In this document: piece after piece, positions 53,633 through 62,203 of the stretch
Numbering within the stretch: the first letter of the stretch is position 1
Layout: every line of letters begins with the position of its first letter
From: Marvinbryantia formatexigens
Lineage (GTDB): Bacteria; Bacillota; Clostridia; Oscillospirales; Ruminococcaceae
DNA length: 64,000 bases
Direction of reading: 5' to 3'
Assembly (NCBI GenBank): GCA_021771035.1
Contig: JAETPU010000012.1
Span: 19,013-83,012 of the forward strand
Notes under the pieces: model-generated
What the model was told of the DNA's origin: nothing
The model's database searches: none
What the model saw: the letters and a program-made list of their open reading frames with translations, nothing else
Position numbers and translations under genes: made by a program

Positions 53633-55492
53633 CTATCTCCCCCGGACGCCGGGCTGCATTCCTCCACCGCCCATCATCCCGCCACCGCCGTTGGAGGTGA
53701 CAGTGGAACTGAGTGTCAGCGTCTCGGATTGGGAACCCGCGGTCAGAGTATAGCTCTCCCCCTGCTTTAGCTGCGGGCAGCTGACGGCCACCGACTGAAA
53801 GCTCTTGGAGGGCGTAAAGCTCACCAGGGTATTCCCGGAAGAATCCGTGAGTGTTACCGTCTGGGAAGCGGGAATTGTGGAACCGAAATTGTGGAGAATG
53901 GAGCACTGGGACGAGGAATCCGAGAATCCCTGCGCCATACCGCTCATTCCGGTGGCCAGGATCGTACCGCCGCTGATATCCGCGGTTCCATCATAGTCCA
54001 AAGCCCCATTTCCATCATTGGATGCCCCGCTGACATAGATAACGCCGCCCTCCACAACCAAATCCCCGTTGCTGTCCAGGCCGTCTCCGCCCGCATCCAC
54101 CCAGAGCGTCCCGCCGGTTATTTTTAGATAGACGTCGCTTCCGGCGGATGCGGTTCCAAAGCTGTTTTGTCCCGGACGGCCCATCATACCGGTATCGCTG
54201 CCGCCGGCGCTGTTAATGCCGTCATCGCTGGCGGTGATACGGATATCGCCCCCGCTGACAGTTACATTGAGCCCCTCAAGGCCCTCATAGCTCTTATCTA
54301 TCTGAACCGTTCCGTCCTCAATCACCAGGGAATCGTCGGCGTGTATCCCGTCGTCCCCGGAACGGATGGTAAAGCTGCCGCCCCTCATGATGACGCAGGC
54401 GTTGCTGTGAATGGAATCGTCAGAGGAATCAATCGTAAAGGTGCCCCCGTTCAGCACCAGGTTTCCCGATGCCTTGAGCCCCTTGGCGCTGGCGGCATCG
54501 CCCTCCTGCTGCGAAGTCTGGTTTGCCCCCGGCGCCTGCCGGCCCCACATCCCCCATGAGGCGTTGACAGCGCCGTTGGAAGTTACGCTGGCGTTGGCAC
54601 TGCCGCCGCCTGTGGCAATGGTATACTCCCCGCCGTCGATGAGCAAAACCGTCTCGGCCTGAATCCCATCGGTCCCCGCCGTAAGGGTATAGGTTCCGCC
54701 CGCCAGGTACACATATCCCCGTGAGGCCTCCTCGGCGTTGCTGGACTGGATGCAGTCTGTTCCCGAATCGATGGTAAACGTCCCATCCGCAATTTTCACA
54801 CAGTCCTTGCCGTACAGCCCGCCGCCGGCTGCTGTGATGACATACTCACCGCCGGTGATCACCAGGTCGTCCTTTGAGACAACGGCGTGCTGATACTGGG
54901 CGTCGATTGTCAGCTTCCCCGTGCCGTTGAAGGTTAAATCGGCACGGCTGAACACTACGCCGTCCACATTGCTGTCATCCTCTCCCAAATTATAGCTGGA
55001 ACCGCTGGACAGGGTATTTTGGGTGCCGGAATCCAGGGTGATAAACACCTTGTCCGCCTGCTGGACAAAGATGGCGGCGTTGTCCTCACAATAGATATCG
55101 GCGCCTTTGAGCACCAGCTGCACCTTCTGGGTATCCGGCACATTCACCACGATCCGTCCGTTGTCCAACGTCCCGCTGAGAAGATAGGTTCCCTCGGAGC
55201 TGATGGTGATGATACCGTCGGAATAGGAGGCCCCGTTTCCCTGAATGGACACCTGATTGCCGTTCAGGTTTATTTTGGAGGCGGTGCTCTCCTCATAGCC
55301 CATGTCCAAGTCCCGGGAGGAAAAGCTGGTGTCAATCCCCTCCTTTGTTTCGGCGGAGAGATTCACGGTTTCTGTCTGCTCCGATAAGGTCTCCTGGGAG
55401 GAGGGCTCAGACGCCTCCTCCTGCCTTGCGCATCCACCCAGGGATATCAGCAGCACTGCCAGCAACAGGGCCCATGCTTTTTGTTTTCTCAT
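53633..55492 (-). CDS. carbohydrate-binding domain lipoprotein (Cthe_2159 family)
   Basis: A secreted lipoprotein of 619 residues. The signal ends in LLISLGGC (lipobox with Cys). The rest is a right-handed parallel beta-helix built of short repeats such as GGTYTLTAGTDGIQAE, GGTFTIDSSDDSIHSNA and GGSFTIRSGDDGIHADD; DGI and GG turns recur. This is the Cthe_2159 carbohydrate-binding (acidic sugar/cellulose) type. The GGGMMGGGGM tail is low complexity. ATG 55492 follows AAGGAAGG; the frame upstream has no signal. It lies downstream of the DUF4956 and VTC genes. Confidence 0.85.
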   Translation of the reverse strand: MRKQKAWALLLAVLLISLGGCARQEEASEPSSQETLSEQTETVNLSAETKEGIDTSFSSRDLDMGYEESTASKINLNGNQVSIQGNGASYSDGIITISSEGTYLLSGTLDNGRIVVNVPDTQKVQLVLKGADIYCEDNAAIFVQQADKVFITLDSGTQNTLSSGSSYNLGEDDSNVDGVVFSRADLTFNGTGKLTIDAQYQHAVVSKDDLVITGGEYVITAAGGGLYGKDCVKIADGTFTIDSGTDCIQSSNAEEASRGYVYLAGGTYTLTAGTDGIQAETVLLIDGGEYTIATGGGSANASVTSNGAVNASWGMWGRQAPGANQTSQQEGDAASAKGLKASGNLVLNGGTFTIDSSDDSIHSNACVIMRGGSFTIRSGDDGIHADDSLVIEDGTVQIDKSYEGLEGLNVTVSGGDIRITASDDGINSAGGSDTGMMGRPGQNSFGTASAGSDVYLKITGGTLWVDAGGDGLDSNGDLVVEGGVIYVSGASNDGNGALDYDGTADISGGTILATGMSGMAQGFSDSSSQCSILHNFGSTIPASQTVTLTDSSGNTLVSFTPSKSFQSVAVSCPQLKQGESYTLTAGSQSETLTLSSTVTSNGGGGMMGGGGMQPGVRGR

Positions 55493-55833
55493 TGTCATTC
55501 CTTCCTTTCCCAAGTGAAATGCCCGTTTGAGGGCCATGTGGATTCCAGATACCGCAAAAGCACGCCACCTGGGACGCCCTGCGCTGCGGCGGCGTCTGAA
55601 TTCCGGCCTGTGTCTCAACCGGTCATCCTCCGGTCCATCGAAACCGTACATCTGTCCACGCCCTGCGGGGGAGCTTTCGGATTCGTCCGGATACCCGCTC
55701 CCGAAATGTGTCCCGCCGGGCACCGCTCACGGTGTTTTGGCGGCAGGTAAAACGCACAAACCCATGAGGAGGACTTCATAACCGCGTCCGGTATAAGGTT
55801 TTCTGCGGGCGGTTTTCCTCTGAGGAACCCGCA
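55493..55833. other. gap inside the polyphosphate cluster
   Basis: About 340 bases between the Cthe_2159 and DUF4956 genes; no gene or RNA signature recognised. Usually these genes are closer. Confidence 0.4.
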
Positions 55834-56526
55834 TCAAACGAGCCCCTCCGCAGATGTGGGCGCCTGGGAACAGGAAATCTCCAGGTTTCCGTTGCGGCAG
55901 CGCAGTTCGTCAATAAACTCCTTTTCCCGGTGTTCTTCCCTGAGGACAATCTGATAGGTCAGCTTAAACAAACTGCCCATATTTGTGGTCTTGACCTGCT
56001 GCAGCCGGCAGGAGGCGGTATATTTTTCGAAGAGATCGGAGAATACCTCACAATAGTTTAAGCTCTCGGGGATGGTAATTTGCAGCTGGCGTTCCCCCTG
56101 AGAGGCTTTCCCAATGGGGAGCAGGGTGATCAGCATACTGATTCCCCCGACAATCGCCGCACACACAACCGCGACCATCAGGTACCCCATCCCCGTAGCG
56201 AGCCCCACTGCCATGGCCAGAAAAATGCTGGTAATCTCCTTTGCGGTGCCGGGGACAGAACGGAAGCGGACCAAACTGAATGCCCCCATCACGGCAACGC
56301 CGGTGCCCAGGTTTCCGTTGACCAGCATAATCACCATCTGCACGATACAGGGCAGAAGCGCCAGCGTAATGGCAAAGCTCTTGCTGCCCCGGCTGCGAAA
56401 CCCATGGGCTGCGGCGATTCCCGCTCCCAAAACAAGAGAAACCACGGTACTCAGAAAGAACCCGCCCACCGAAAACTGTGTGGCGGCGCTGATCCCATAG
56501 ATACTGGAAAAAAGTTCATGAAGCAT
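55834..56526 (-). CDS. DUF4956 membrane protein
   Basis: A multi-pass membrane protein with an N-terminal set of four helices (FSVGGFFLSTVVSLVLGAG, SFAITLALLPCIVQMVIMLV, TSIFLAMAVGLATGMGYL, LMVAVVCAAIVGGISMLITLLP) and the signature GAFSLVRFRSVPGTAKEI, followed by a cytoplasmic ferredoxin-like domain of about 90 residues. This is DUF4956, which is conserved beside VTC-type polyphosphate polymerase genes. ATG 56526 has AGGAGGG 10 bases upstream; the alternative ATG at 56535 is too close to it. It overlaps the VTC gene by 11 bases. A role in handling polyphosphate is inferred from linkage. Confidence 0.85.
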   Translation of the reverse strand: MLHELFSSIYGISAATQFSVGGFFLSTVVSLVLGAGIAAAHGFRSRGSKSFAITLALLPCIVQMVIMLVNGNLGTGVAVMGAFSLVRFRSVPGTAKEITSIFLAMAVGLATGMGYLMVAVVCAAIVGGISMLITLLPIGKASQGERQLQITIPESLNYCEVFSDLFEKYTASCRLQQVKTTNMGSLFKLTYQIVLREEHREKEFIDELRCRNGNLEISCSQAPTSAEGLV

Positions 56527-57262
56527 AACTGACATTCCCTCCTGTGTGACTGGTTGTGCCGTTCCCCGTTTGCAGCAGCTGACAATACGCCCCGCCGTAT
56601 TTGGAAAAGGATACCGGATAGATATGCAGATCGTCCAAAATCCCAGCCAGCCACAGCGGCATACTCCCGCCGATTTTAATTTCCATCAGCCGCATTCCGG
56701 GCTTCAGCAGTTCCCTGCCCCAAATTCCAGCCCGCAGATCCAACTGCTGGGTACGGTAGAGGATATGTTCATCGAAGGTGATACGAAGGCCCGGATCCTC
56801 TATCCCATAGGCAGCCGTGCGTTCATAGGATACAAACATTGCCGGGCCCAGGTTGGGATAATAGCCCAGCACCCAGCTTATCTCCCGCTGAATTTGGCTT
56901 GCCTGTGGCTGCAAGAGGAGCCTTTGGTTTAAAAAGGCCCGTGCTTGAACCAGCGTCATATCCGCCCGGCGCTTGTACACCACCCCTTTATATTTCTTTT
57001 TCAGTTCCACAAATACGGTGGAATCCTCCCGGGGAATCCCATAACTGCGCAGCCGCAGCTTTTCCTTGTAAACCGGTTTTTCCAATGATACCCGGATCAG
57101 CCGGCTGTCCGGAGTATCATAATAGATGTTGCAGATAGAAGTTTTTCCGTATTCATCCTCCTTGATAGCCCCCTTTAAACGCCGGGACAGCTCCTGATAG
57201 GCGTCCTGCGGCAACAGGTACTTTTTTTCGACCCGTCTAAATACGTCTTGATATTGGCCCAT
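56516..57262 (-). CDS. VTC-domain polyphosphate polymerase
   Basis: The catalytic VTC domain that makes polyphosphate from ATP, a triphosphate tunnel-type fold. Conserved basic and acidic residues line the tunnel: RRVEKKYLLP near the N terminus, NIYYDTPDSRLIRVSLEKPVYKEKLRLRSYG, VFVELKKKYKGVVYKRR and the later MRLMEIKIGGSMPLW. It has 248 residues and no membrane segments. It is the first gene of a three-gene unit. The polyP-using enzyme at 60512 may act on its product. Confidence 0.88.
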   Translation of the reverse strand: MGQYQDVFRRVEKKYLLPQDAYQELSRRLKGAIKEDEYGKTSICNIYYDTPDSRLIRVSLEKPVYKEKLRLRSYGIPREDSTVFVELKKKYKGVVYKRRADMTLVQARAFLNQRLLLQPQASQIQREISWVLGYYPNLGPAMFVSYERTAAYGIEDPGLRITFDEHILYRTQQLDLRAGIWGRELLKPGMRLMEIKIGGSMPLWLAGILDDLHIYPVSFSKYGGAYCQLLQTGNGTTSHTGGNVSYAS

Positions 57263-57494
57263 ACTGTTCCTCCCTGATTCAGAGCTCCCGCTCAGCCTGG
57301 CCCTGTTACCGGCTACGGCTGTGCTGTGGGATTGGCTTTCGCCCGCCAGACAGCTGCCGCCCGTTTTTGAAGGGTATCACGCCCAAATCTTCACTCAGCC
57401 GTGACTTTGCTGATTGGGACCGCTCCTGGACTGTACCGCCAGTATACCGCACGAACCTAAAATCTGGTTTAAACTTCGGCTGGCGGCCTAAAAT
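57263..57494. other. gap
   Basis: Divergent region upstream of the VTC gene. Nothing firm was identified except the element that begins at 57495. Confidence 0.4.
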
Positions 57495-57631
57495 TTGAAT
57501 GGAACAAAGGAATATGATACAATGTTCACGCGAGGCGTGAACATATAGTTCTCTTTGAGAATTCGGGAGTTTTGCTCACCGGCCCTAAAGCAAGGCCGGT
57601 GTTCGTCTGAAACTGAACCGCAAAACATCCC
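57495..57631 (+). ncRNA. candidate structured RNA / dyad element, copy 2
   Basis: TTGAAT (57495-57500), 17-base spacer, TACAAT (57518-57523), overlapping a 10-bp dyad ATGTTCACGC (57522-57531), GAG, GCGTGAACAT (57535-57544). Then CGGGAGTTTTGC pairs with GCAAAACATCCCG (bulge of one) and encloses a hairpin CACCGGCC/GGCCGGTG plus a short TTC/GAA helix. It ends in AACCGCAAAACATCCC, identical to copy 1 at 23525-23540. Compared with copy 1 the dyad carries three changes that keep pairing. Confidence 0.6.
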
Positions 57632-57675
57632 GGCTTCATTTAGGTATTATGAAACCATCTTCACTAACGTGAATC

Positions 57676-57734
57676 ACAGGTTGTTCACCGGTCTTAGAAT
57701 ATGGCCGGTGTTTGGCGGAGTCAAACCGCATACT
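57676..57734 (+). ncRNA. partial third copy of the structured element
   Basis: GGTTGTT, hairpin CACCGGTC (57686-57693) with GGCCGGTG (57703-57710), short helix TTTG/CAAA, then AACCGCATACT. It matches the core of copies 1 and 2 but lacks the dyad and the GCAAAAC helix. It may be a decayed tandem duplicate of copy 2. Confidence 0.45.
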
Positions 57735-57955
57735 ATTTCGTCCCTAAGGGAACGCGGGGATACAGTCCAGCATTTCGGAATCCCGCCGTAGCGGCCGAAA
57801 AGCGGTTGGCATCCTGTCCGAGCCGTGCCTTGCATCACCTGTGCCCGCGGGCATTACCGCCCTGTTGCCCCGGTTCAAAGCCCGGGCCGCATCAATTTCG
57901 TAATCACGCATTTAATCCGCACTTAGCCGGTATTACGATAGAAAGGAACGATACT

Positions 57956-58402
57956 ATGCTGAAAATTCGCGATTTCATCCCTCAGGACTGGGAAGAGTAC
58001 AACACCATGTCCCAGGAGTTCTATTCCAGTGAGGCCGTCTGCCATACAATCCCCAAGGAAAACTTCAGAAAAACCTTCGATGCCCTTATGGACAATACGC
58101 CCTATGCCCGGGGTGTTATGCTGGAACTGGACGGCGTTATCGTAGGATACGGCCTGCTGGCTCTCACCTGGAGCAATGAGGCCGGGGGACTGACCGTTTG
58201 GAGCGAGGAACTCTATATTAAGGAGGAGTACCGCTGCCGCAAGCTGGGCTCCCAATACTTTGAGTGGCTTTTCCGGGAATACCCCGACGCTGCGCGCCAC
58301 CGGCTGGAGATCAGCGCCTCCAATGACCGGGCCTCCCATCTGTATTTAAAATATGGCTTCGACTTTCTGGACTACCGCTCCATGATTCGGGATCTGCACT
58401 AA
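57956..58402 (+). CDS. GNAT family acetyltransferase
   Basis: A GCN5-related N-acyltransferase of 148 residues. It starts KIRDFIPQDWEEYNTMSQEFYSSEAV, has a central acetyl-CoA fold with GGLTVWSEELYIKEEYRCRKLGSQYFEWLFRE (motif A region, RxxGxG-like segment RKLGSQ) and ends in NDRASHLYLKYGFDFLDYRSM (motif B). ATG 57956 follows GAAAGGAACGATACT. The frame upstream to 57701 runs through the structured element and is rejected. The substrate is unknown. Confidence 0.82.
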   Translation: MLKIRDFIPQDWEEYNTMSQEFYSSEAVCHTIPKENFRKTFDALMDNTPYARGVMLELDGVIVGYGLLALTWSNEAGGLTVWSEELYIKEEYRCRKLGSQYFEWLFREYPDAARHRLEISASNDRASHLYLKYGFDFLDYRSMIRDLH

Positions 58403-58465
58403 CAGAAGAGCAGCGCGCCTTATTGGTTCCCAGGGATCTATAACGTTATAAAGGGGGGCTTCCAT

Positions 58466-58987
58466 ATGTTTGAAAAATCGCACAAGGCCAATACCGGGCT
58501 GCGGGTTTTAACTCACGACGGGGCGTACTCCAACGGAAACCGTGACCGGGCGAACCTGACGGTGAGCTGGGAAAGCGAGGGGACGCGGACAGCGGTGGCA
58601 ATCGGGATCAATCCCAGCAAGGCCAACGATACCAGAAGCGACAAGACCCTGACGACGCTCGCGCGGTTTTTAGACACCTACGGTTTTTCGCAGTTTACGA
58701 TGCTCAACATCTTTCAGACCTATTCCACAAACCAGGACGGCATCAACCGTCTTTCCCGGACGGATTTCAGCCGGTACCGGGACGTCCTGGAGAGTGCCGA
58801 CGCCATTTTTATCGTGTGGGGTGTCTCCGCCGCCTACAGGCAAGAAAAAGAAGAAATCCTGCAAATGCTGCGGGAATATCAGGACAAGCTGTTCTGCATT
58901 GAAGGAACAAATAAGCGGTCCCCCCTGCATCCCAGCAGAATGAGCTACGAGTGCACCATTGCCCCATATATTCGGCCGGAGTCCTGA
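58466..58987 (+). CDS. DUF1643 family protein
   Basis: A 173-residue protein of DUF1643: the pattern AVAIGINPSKANDTRSDKTLTTLARFLDTYGFSQFTMLNIFQTYSTNQDGINRLS is typical, with conserved NP, N, Y and the IFIVWGV block. It starts after AAAGGGGGGCTTCCAT. No catalytic role is established; members are often near nucleic acid or repair genes. It is followed by a strong terminator. Confidence 0.78.
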   Translation: MFEKSHKANTGLRVLTHDGAYSNGNRDRANLTVSWESEGTRTAVAIGINPSKANDTRSDKTLTTLARFLDTYGFSQFTMLNIFQTYSTNQDGINRLSRTDFSRYRDVLESADAIFIVWGVSAAYRQEKEEILQMLREYQDKLFCIEGTNKRSPLHPSRMSYECTIAPYIRPES

Positions 58988-59143
58988 AAACACGCTTACG
59001 GCCCGAAAGCCACGCTTTTTCAGTCCCGGCAGCGCCGAAAACAGCTCACAGACGGTCCTTCAAATCCGAAAGCGCCCTGTCAATCTCTTCTAAACGCCGC
59101 TGACAAGCAATCCCCAAAGTAACTGCTCACAACACCAATTATG
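58988..59143. other. gap
   Basis: Nothing recognised before the terminator at 59144. Confidence 0.4.
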
Positions 59144-59183
59144 AAAGCCGCCCCCGCCGGATTGAACCGGCGGGGGCGGCTTT
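59144..59183 (+). terminator. terminator after DUF1643 gene
   Basis: AAAGCCGCCCCCGCCGG (59144-59160), loop ATTGAA, CCGGCGGGGGCGGCTTT (59167-59183): a perfect 17-bp stem. The T tract after it is short. Confidence 0.7.
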
Positions 59184-59318
59184 GCGCTATTTACGCTTTC
59201 AAGACATGGGTTCAGATAAAATTAACAAGGACGCGCCGTTATTGGGATATTTTTGCATTGGAAAGACATACTGAAAAGAGTAGCCTTTTTATTTTTTCAT
59301 GGAGAAAGGATGACACGC

Positions 59319-59954
59319 ATGAGCTGTATGTACCCCTTTGAACTCAAACCGCTGCCCTATGACTATGAGGCGCTTGCCCCGGCACTGGATGCCCAGACGC
59401 TGCACTTCCACCACGACAAGCACCTGCAAACCTATGTGGACAATCTCAATAAGGTCCTGGCTCCCTATCCGGAGTATCAGAACCTCTCCCTGCGCAGCCT
59501 GCTCACCAGGCTGGAGAGCCTGCCACAGCCGCTTTGCACCGGTGTGCGCAACAACGCGGGCGGTGTATTTAACCACCAGCTGTATTTCGACTGTATGGCT
59601 CCCGCCCAGCAGAGTGGCAAGCCCTCCCAATGCCTTCAGGACGCCATCCAGCGGGATTTTGGGAATTTAGAACAGCTGTTAAGCCAGCTCAAGCAGGCGG
59701 CTTTGGGCCAGTTCGGTTCAGGCTGGGCCTGGCTTGTCACAACCGCCGAGGGAACGCTTTCCATCTGTTCCACGCCCAACCAGGATGTCCCGAACCTGTG
59801 CAAATTTGTCCCTCTTCTTTTAGTGGACGTGTGGGAGCACGCCTATTATCTGGGCTATCAGAACCGCCGCGCCGACTATTTCGATGCCTGGACCACCCTG
59901 ATCCACTGGTCACTGGTGAGCAATATCTACGAAAGCCGGGCTTCCTTCCTGTAA
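59319..59954 (+). CDS. Fe/Mn superoxide dismutase
   Basis: A cytosolic enzyme that dismutates superoxide. The N-terminal helix-hairpin has HFHHDKHLQTYVDNLN with the first metal His (about residue 31); the second is in GGVFNHQLYFDCM; the C-terminal domain has GSGWAWLV and DVWEHAYYLGYQNRRADY, which supplies the Asp and His ligands. The length is 211 residues. ATG 59319 is chosen since AAAGG lies 9 bases upstream; earlier in-frame ATGs abut it. Metal specificity (Fe, Mn or either) cannot be decided. It forms a single-gene unit. Confidence 0.9.
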   Translation: MSCMYPFELKPLPYDYEALAPALDAQTLHFHHDKHLQTYVDNLNKVLAPYPEYQNLSLRSLLTRLESLPQPLCTGVRNNAGGVFNHQLYFDCMAPAQQSGKPSQCLQDAIQRDFGNLEQLLSQLKQAALGQFGSGWAWLVTTAEGTLSICSTPNQDVPNLCKFVPLLLVDVWEHAYYLGYQNRRADYFDAWTTLIHWSLVSNIYESRASFL

Positions 59955-59982
59955 ACCTCCGCTTTTGGACTGTCTCTGCTGA

Positions 59983-60013
59983 AAATCCCTCCGGTAAACC
60001 CGGAGGGATTTTT
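59983..60013 (+). terminator. terminator of sod gene
   Basis: AAATCCCTCCGG (59983-59994) with CCGGAGGGATTT (60000-60011) and T tail. Confidence 0.9.
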
Positions 60014-60069
60014 ATTGCATACAAAAACGCAGTGACGGCATATCCGGCGGCGTGCCGCATCAAGGCAGA

Positions 60070-60109
60070 AAACTGCCGCCTGCGCCCAAAGCCAGACGGC
60101 AGTTTTTTT
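60070..60109 (+). terminator. second terminator-like hairpin
   Basis: AAACTGCCG (60070-60078) with CGGCAGTTT (60097-60105) and further T residues; it may end read-through or a minus-strand transcript. Confidence 0.6.
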
Positions 60110-60511
60110 ACAGCAGCGTGTACCGCTGAGATTCCCAGTCCCGGCAACTGTCAGCACAGCAAGCGCCGGCTTGCCCGCAGTGTTAAAACAGACGGCAGGA
60201 TATCCCCGGCAGGATGGAACAGCTAAAAGCGCGGCTTTTCCTTACCGTTTTTCCGCCATCAAGCAGGAAACCCGGCCATTTACCGTGCTCCGCTGAAAAG
60301 GCCGCACGGCAGCCGGCGGGCTCGAGGACCCAAAACAGCGCCCGGCTTTGCCCCGCGGCGCATCGGACCCCGTACGGTATCCCGTCCATCAGCCGGAGCA
60401 CTGGTAGAGTCCCCCAAATGGGGGAAATCCGTGCGATCCCCGGCGAAACTGCGGCCCAAAGATTCCCCGAAAGCCCCAGACATTCCGGAACCTATCGCAG
60501 GGATAAGGGCA
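60110..60511. other. gap
   Basis: No gene recognised between the sod terminators and the PAP stop codon. CCCCC/GGGGG near 60411-60424 is a short hairpin that could serve the minus-strand gene. Confidence 0.4.
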
Positions 60512-62104
60512 TCATTTCTTCTTGCCCTTGTCCTTTTTCCCACTCTTTTTTCCCTTTTGGGATTCCTGGGGAGAGTTTTCATCCCCGGACTTTTTTTCCT
60601 CTTTTTCAGCCTGCTCCAGGCGCTTTTCAATGGCGTCAATCAGCACCTCCAACGCCTTGATGCGGGCATACTTTTTATCCTCCGATTCCACAATGGTCCA
60701 GGGGGCAAAATCTGTAGAGGTATAGCGGATCATCTCATCCACAGCCTGCTCATAGTCGTCCCATTTTTCCCGGTTGCGCCAATCCTCATCCGTGATCTTC
60801 CACTGTTTCTCCGGTGTATTCTGGCGGTCATTGAACCGGCGCAGCTGCTCCTCCCTGCTCACATGAATCCAGAACTTCACAATCACGGCTCCCCATTCAT
60901 GCAGTTCCCGCTCAAACTCATTGATCTCCCGGTAGGCGCGCCGCCACTGTTCCTGCGTGCAGAATCCCTCGATTCGCTCCACCATCACACGGCCATACCA
61001 GGTGCGGTCAAATATCTCCACGTGCCCGGTCTTGGGAATATGCTTCCAGAACCGCCACAGGTAGTGATGGGCCAATTCGTATTTATCCGGCGCCGCAATC
61101 GGACACACCTCATAGCCGCGGGGATCCAAAGCCGCCGCAACCCGCTTGATGTTTCCGCCCTTGCCGGCAGCGTCCCAGCCCTCATAGGCGATAATCACCG
61201 GGATTTTTTTCAGATAAATCTCATTGTGCAGGCGTTTGAGCTTTTTTTGCAGCTTTTTGAGCGTCTCGTCATAGGGCTCCTTTTCGATGGTGCAGTCCAG
61301 GGAGATATCTTTGAGCTTAGGCATCGTCACCAAATTGAAATTTCCGTAGTCAATGGCATCCCCCGTCATCACTGGCATGGATTTTTTCTGCTCCCGTGCT
61401 GCCAGCGCCGTTTCAATCTGGGTCACCAGGGTGCGGAACACCTCCAGGGAGGCATTATATTTATCATGAGCGGAGATCATCTGCCAGGGTGCGTTGGGGG
61501 TGTTGGTCCGCTCCAGCATCTCGTCAAAGGCCGTATAATATTCCGCATAGTGCTCGTTATGATACCAATCCCGCCGGGTTACCCGCCAGGTGGTCACCGA
61601 GGCCTTTTCCAGCTTTTCAAAGCGTTCTTTCTGCTCCTCTTTATCAATATGCAAAAAGAACTTGATGAGCAGATAGCCGTCGTCCGTCAGCTGTCTTTCA
61701 AAGGTATTGATACGCTGGATACGGCGGGAGTTCTCCTCATTGCCGATCTTCTCCTCTACCCTGGCTGTCGTAATTTCCTGGTACCAGCTGCGATCCAGAA
61801 CGGAAAATTCCCCATATTGGGGGATCAAATTCCAGTACCGCCATAAAAACGGGCGCCGCCGTTCAAATTCCTCTGCCGCCGCTGTGGAATACACCTTGAA
61901 TCCCCGGGGATCCAGCTGCAGGATGACATCGGAAATCAGGCTGCCTTTTCCTGCGGCTCCCCATCCCTCAAACAGCACCAAAACCGGCAGCTTGGCCTCC
62001 TTGACCTTCTGCTGCAGCCCGGACAGCCTGGCCTTGAGCGCTTTTGCCTCCGGCTTATATTTTTCCTTGGATATGGCTTTCTCCAGATTCACTTGTTCCA
62101 GCAT
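60512..62104 (-). CDS. pap: polyphosphate:AMP phosphotransferase (two-domain PPK2)
   Basis: Transfers phosphate from polyphosphate to AMP, giving ADP. It has two tandem PPK2 domains, each with a P-loop: FEGWGAAGKGSLI (about residues 45-57) and YEGWDAAGKGGNI (about 305-317). Each domain also has the DRSWY/DRTWY motif (FSVLDRSWYQEI and EIFDRTWYGRVMVERI) and the charged lid region. The C terminus is a Lys/Ser-rich low-complexity tail. 530 residues is the class II two-domain form. AGGAGGG-like GGAGGG precedes the ATG by 7 bases. It has VTC-type polyP synthesis nearby (56516). Confidence 0.93.
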   Translation of the reverse strand: MLEQVNLEKAISKEKYKPEAKALKARLSGLQQKVKEAKLPVLVLFEGWGAAGKGSLISDVILQLDPRGFKVYSTAAAEEFERRRPFLWRYWNLIPQYGEFSVLDRSWYQEITTARVEEKIGNEENSRRIQRINTFERQLTDDGYLLIKFFLHIDKEEQKERFEKLEKASVTTWRVTRRDWYHNEHYAEYYTAFDEMLERTNTPNAPWQMISAHDKYNASLEVFRTLVTQIETALAAREQKKSMPVMTGDAIDYGNFNLVTMPKLKDISLDCTIEKEPYDETLKKLQKKLKRLHNEIYLKKIPVIIAYEGWDAAGKGGNIKRVAAALDPRGYEVCPIAAPDKYELAHHYLWRFWKHIPKTGHVEIFDRTWYGRVMVERIEGFCTQEQWRRAYREINEFERELHEWGAVIVKFWIHVSREEQLRRFNDRQNTPEKQWKITDEDWRNREKWDDYEQAVDEMIRYTSTDFAPWTIVESEDKKYARIKALEVLIDAIEKRLEQAEKEEKKSGDENSPQESQKGKKSGKKDKGKKK

Positions 62105-62203
62105 GAATATTCCCTCCGATTTTTCTGTTCAATTTCTGTATGGTATCCGGCGGCGCCGCTGGTATCCTCCTATCCAAAGGAACCAATCGCTCCCCGCCCG
62201 CTG

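Noticed and set aside
57701..57955. Extended N terminus for the GNAT gene
   Set aside because: It would run through the structured element; a good ribosome site supports ATG 57956.
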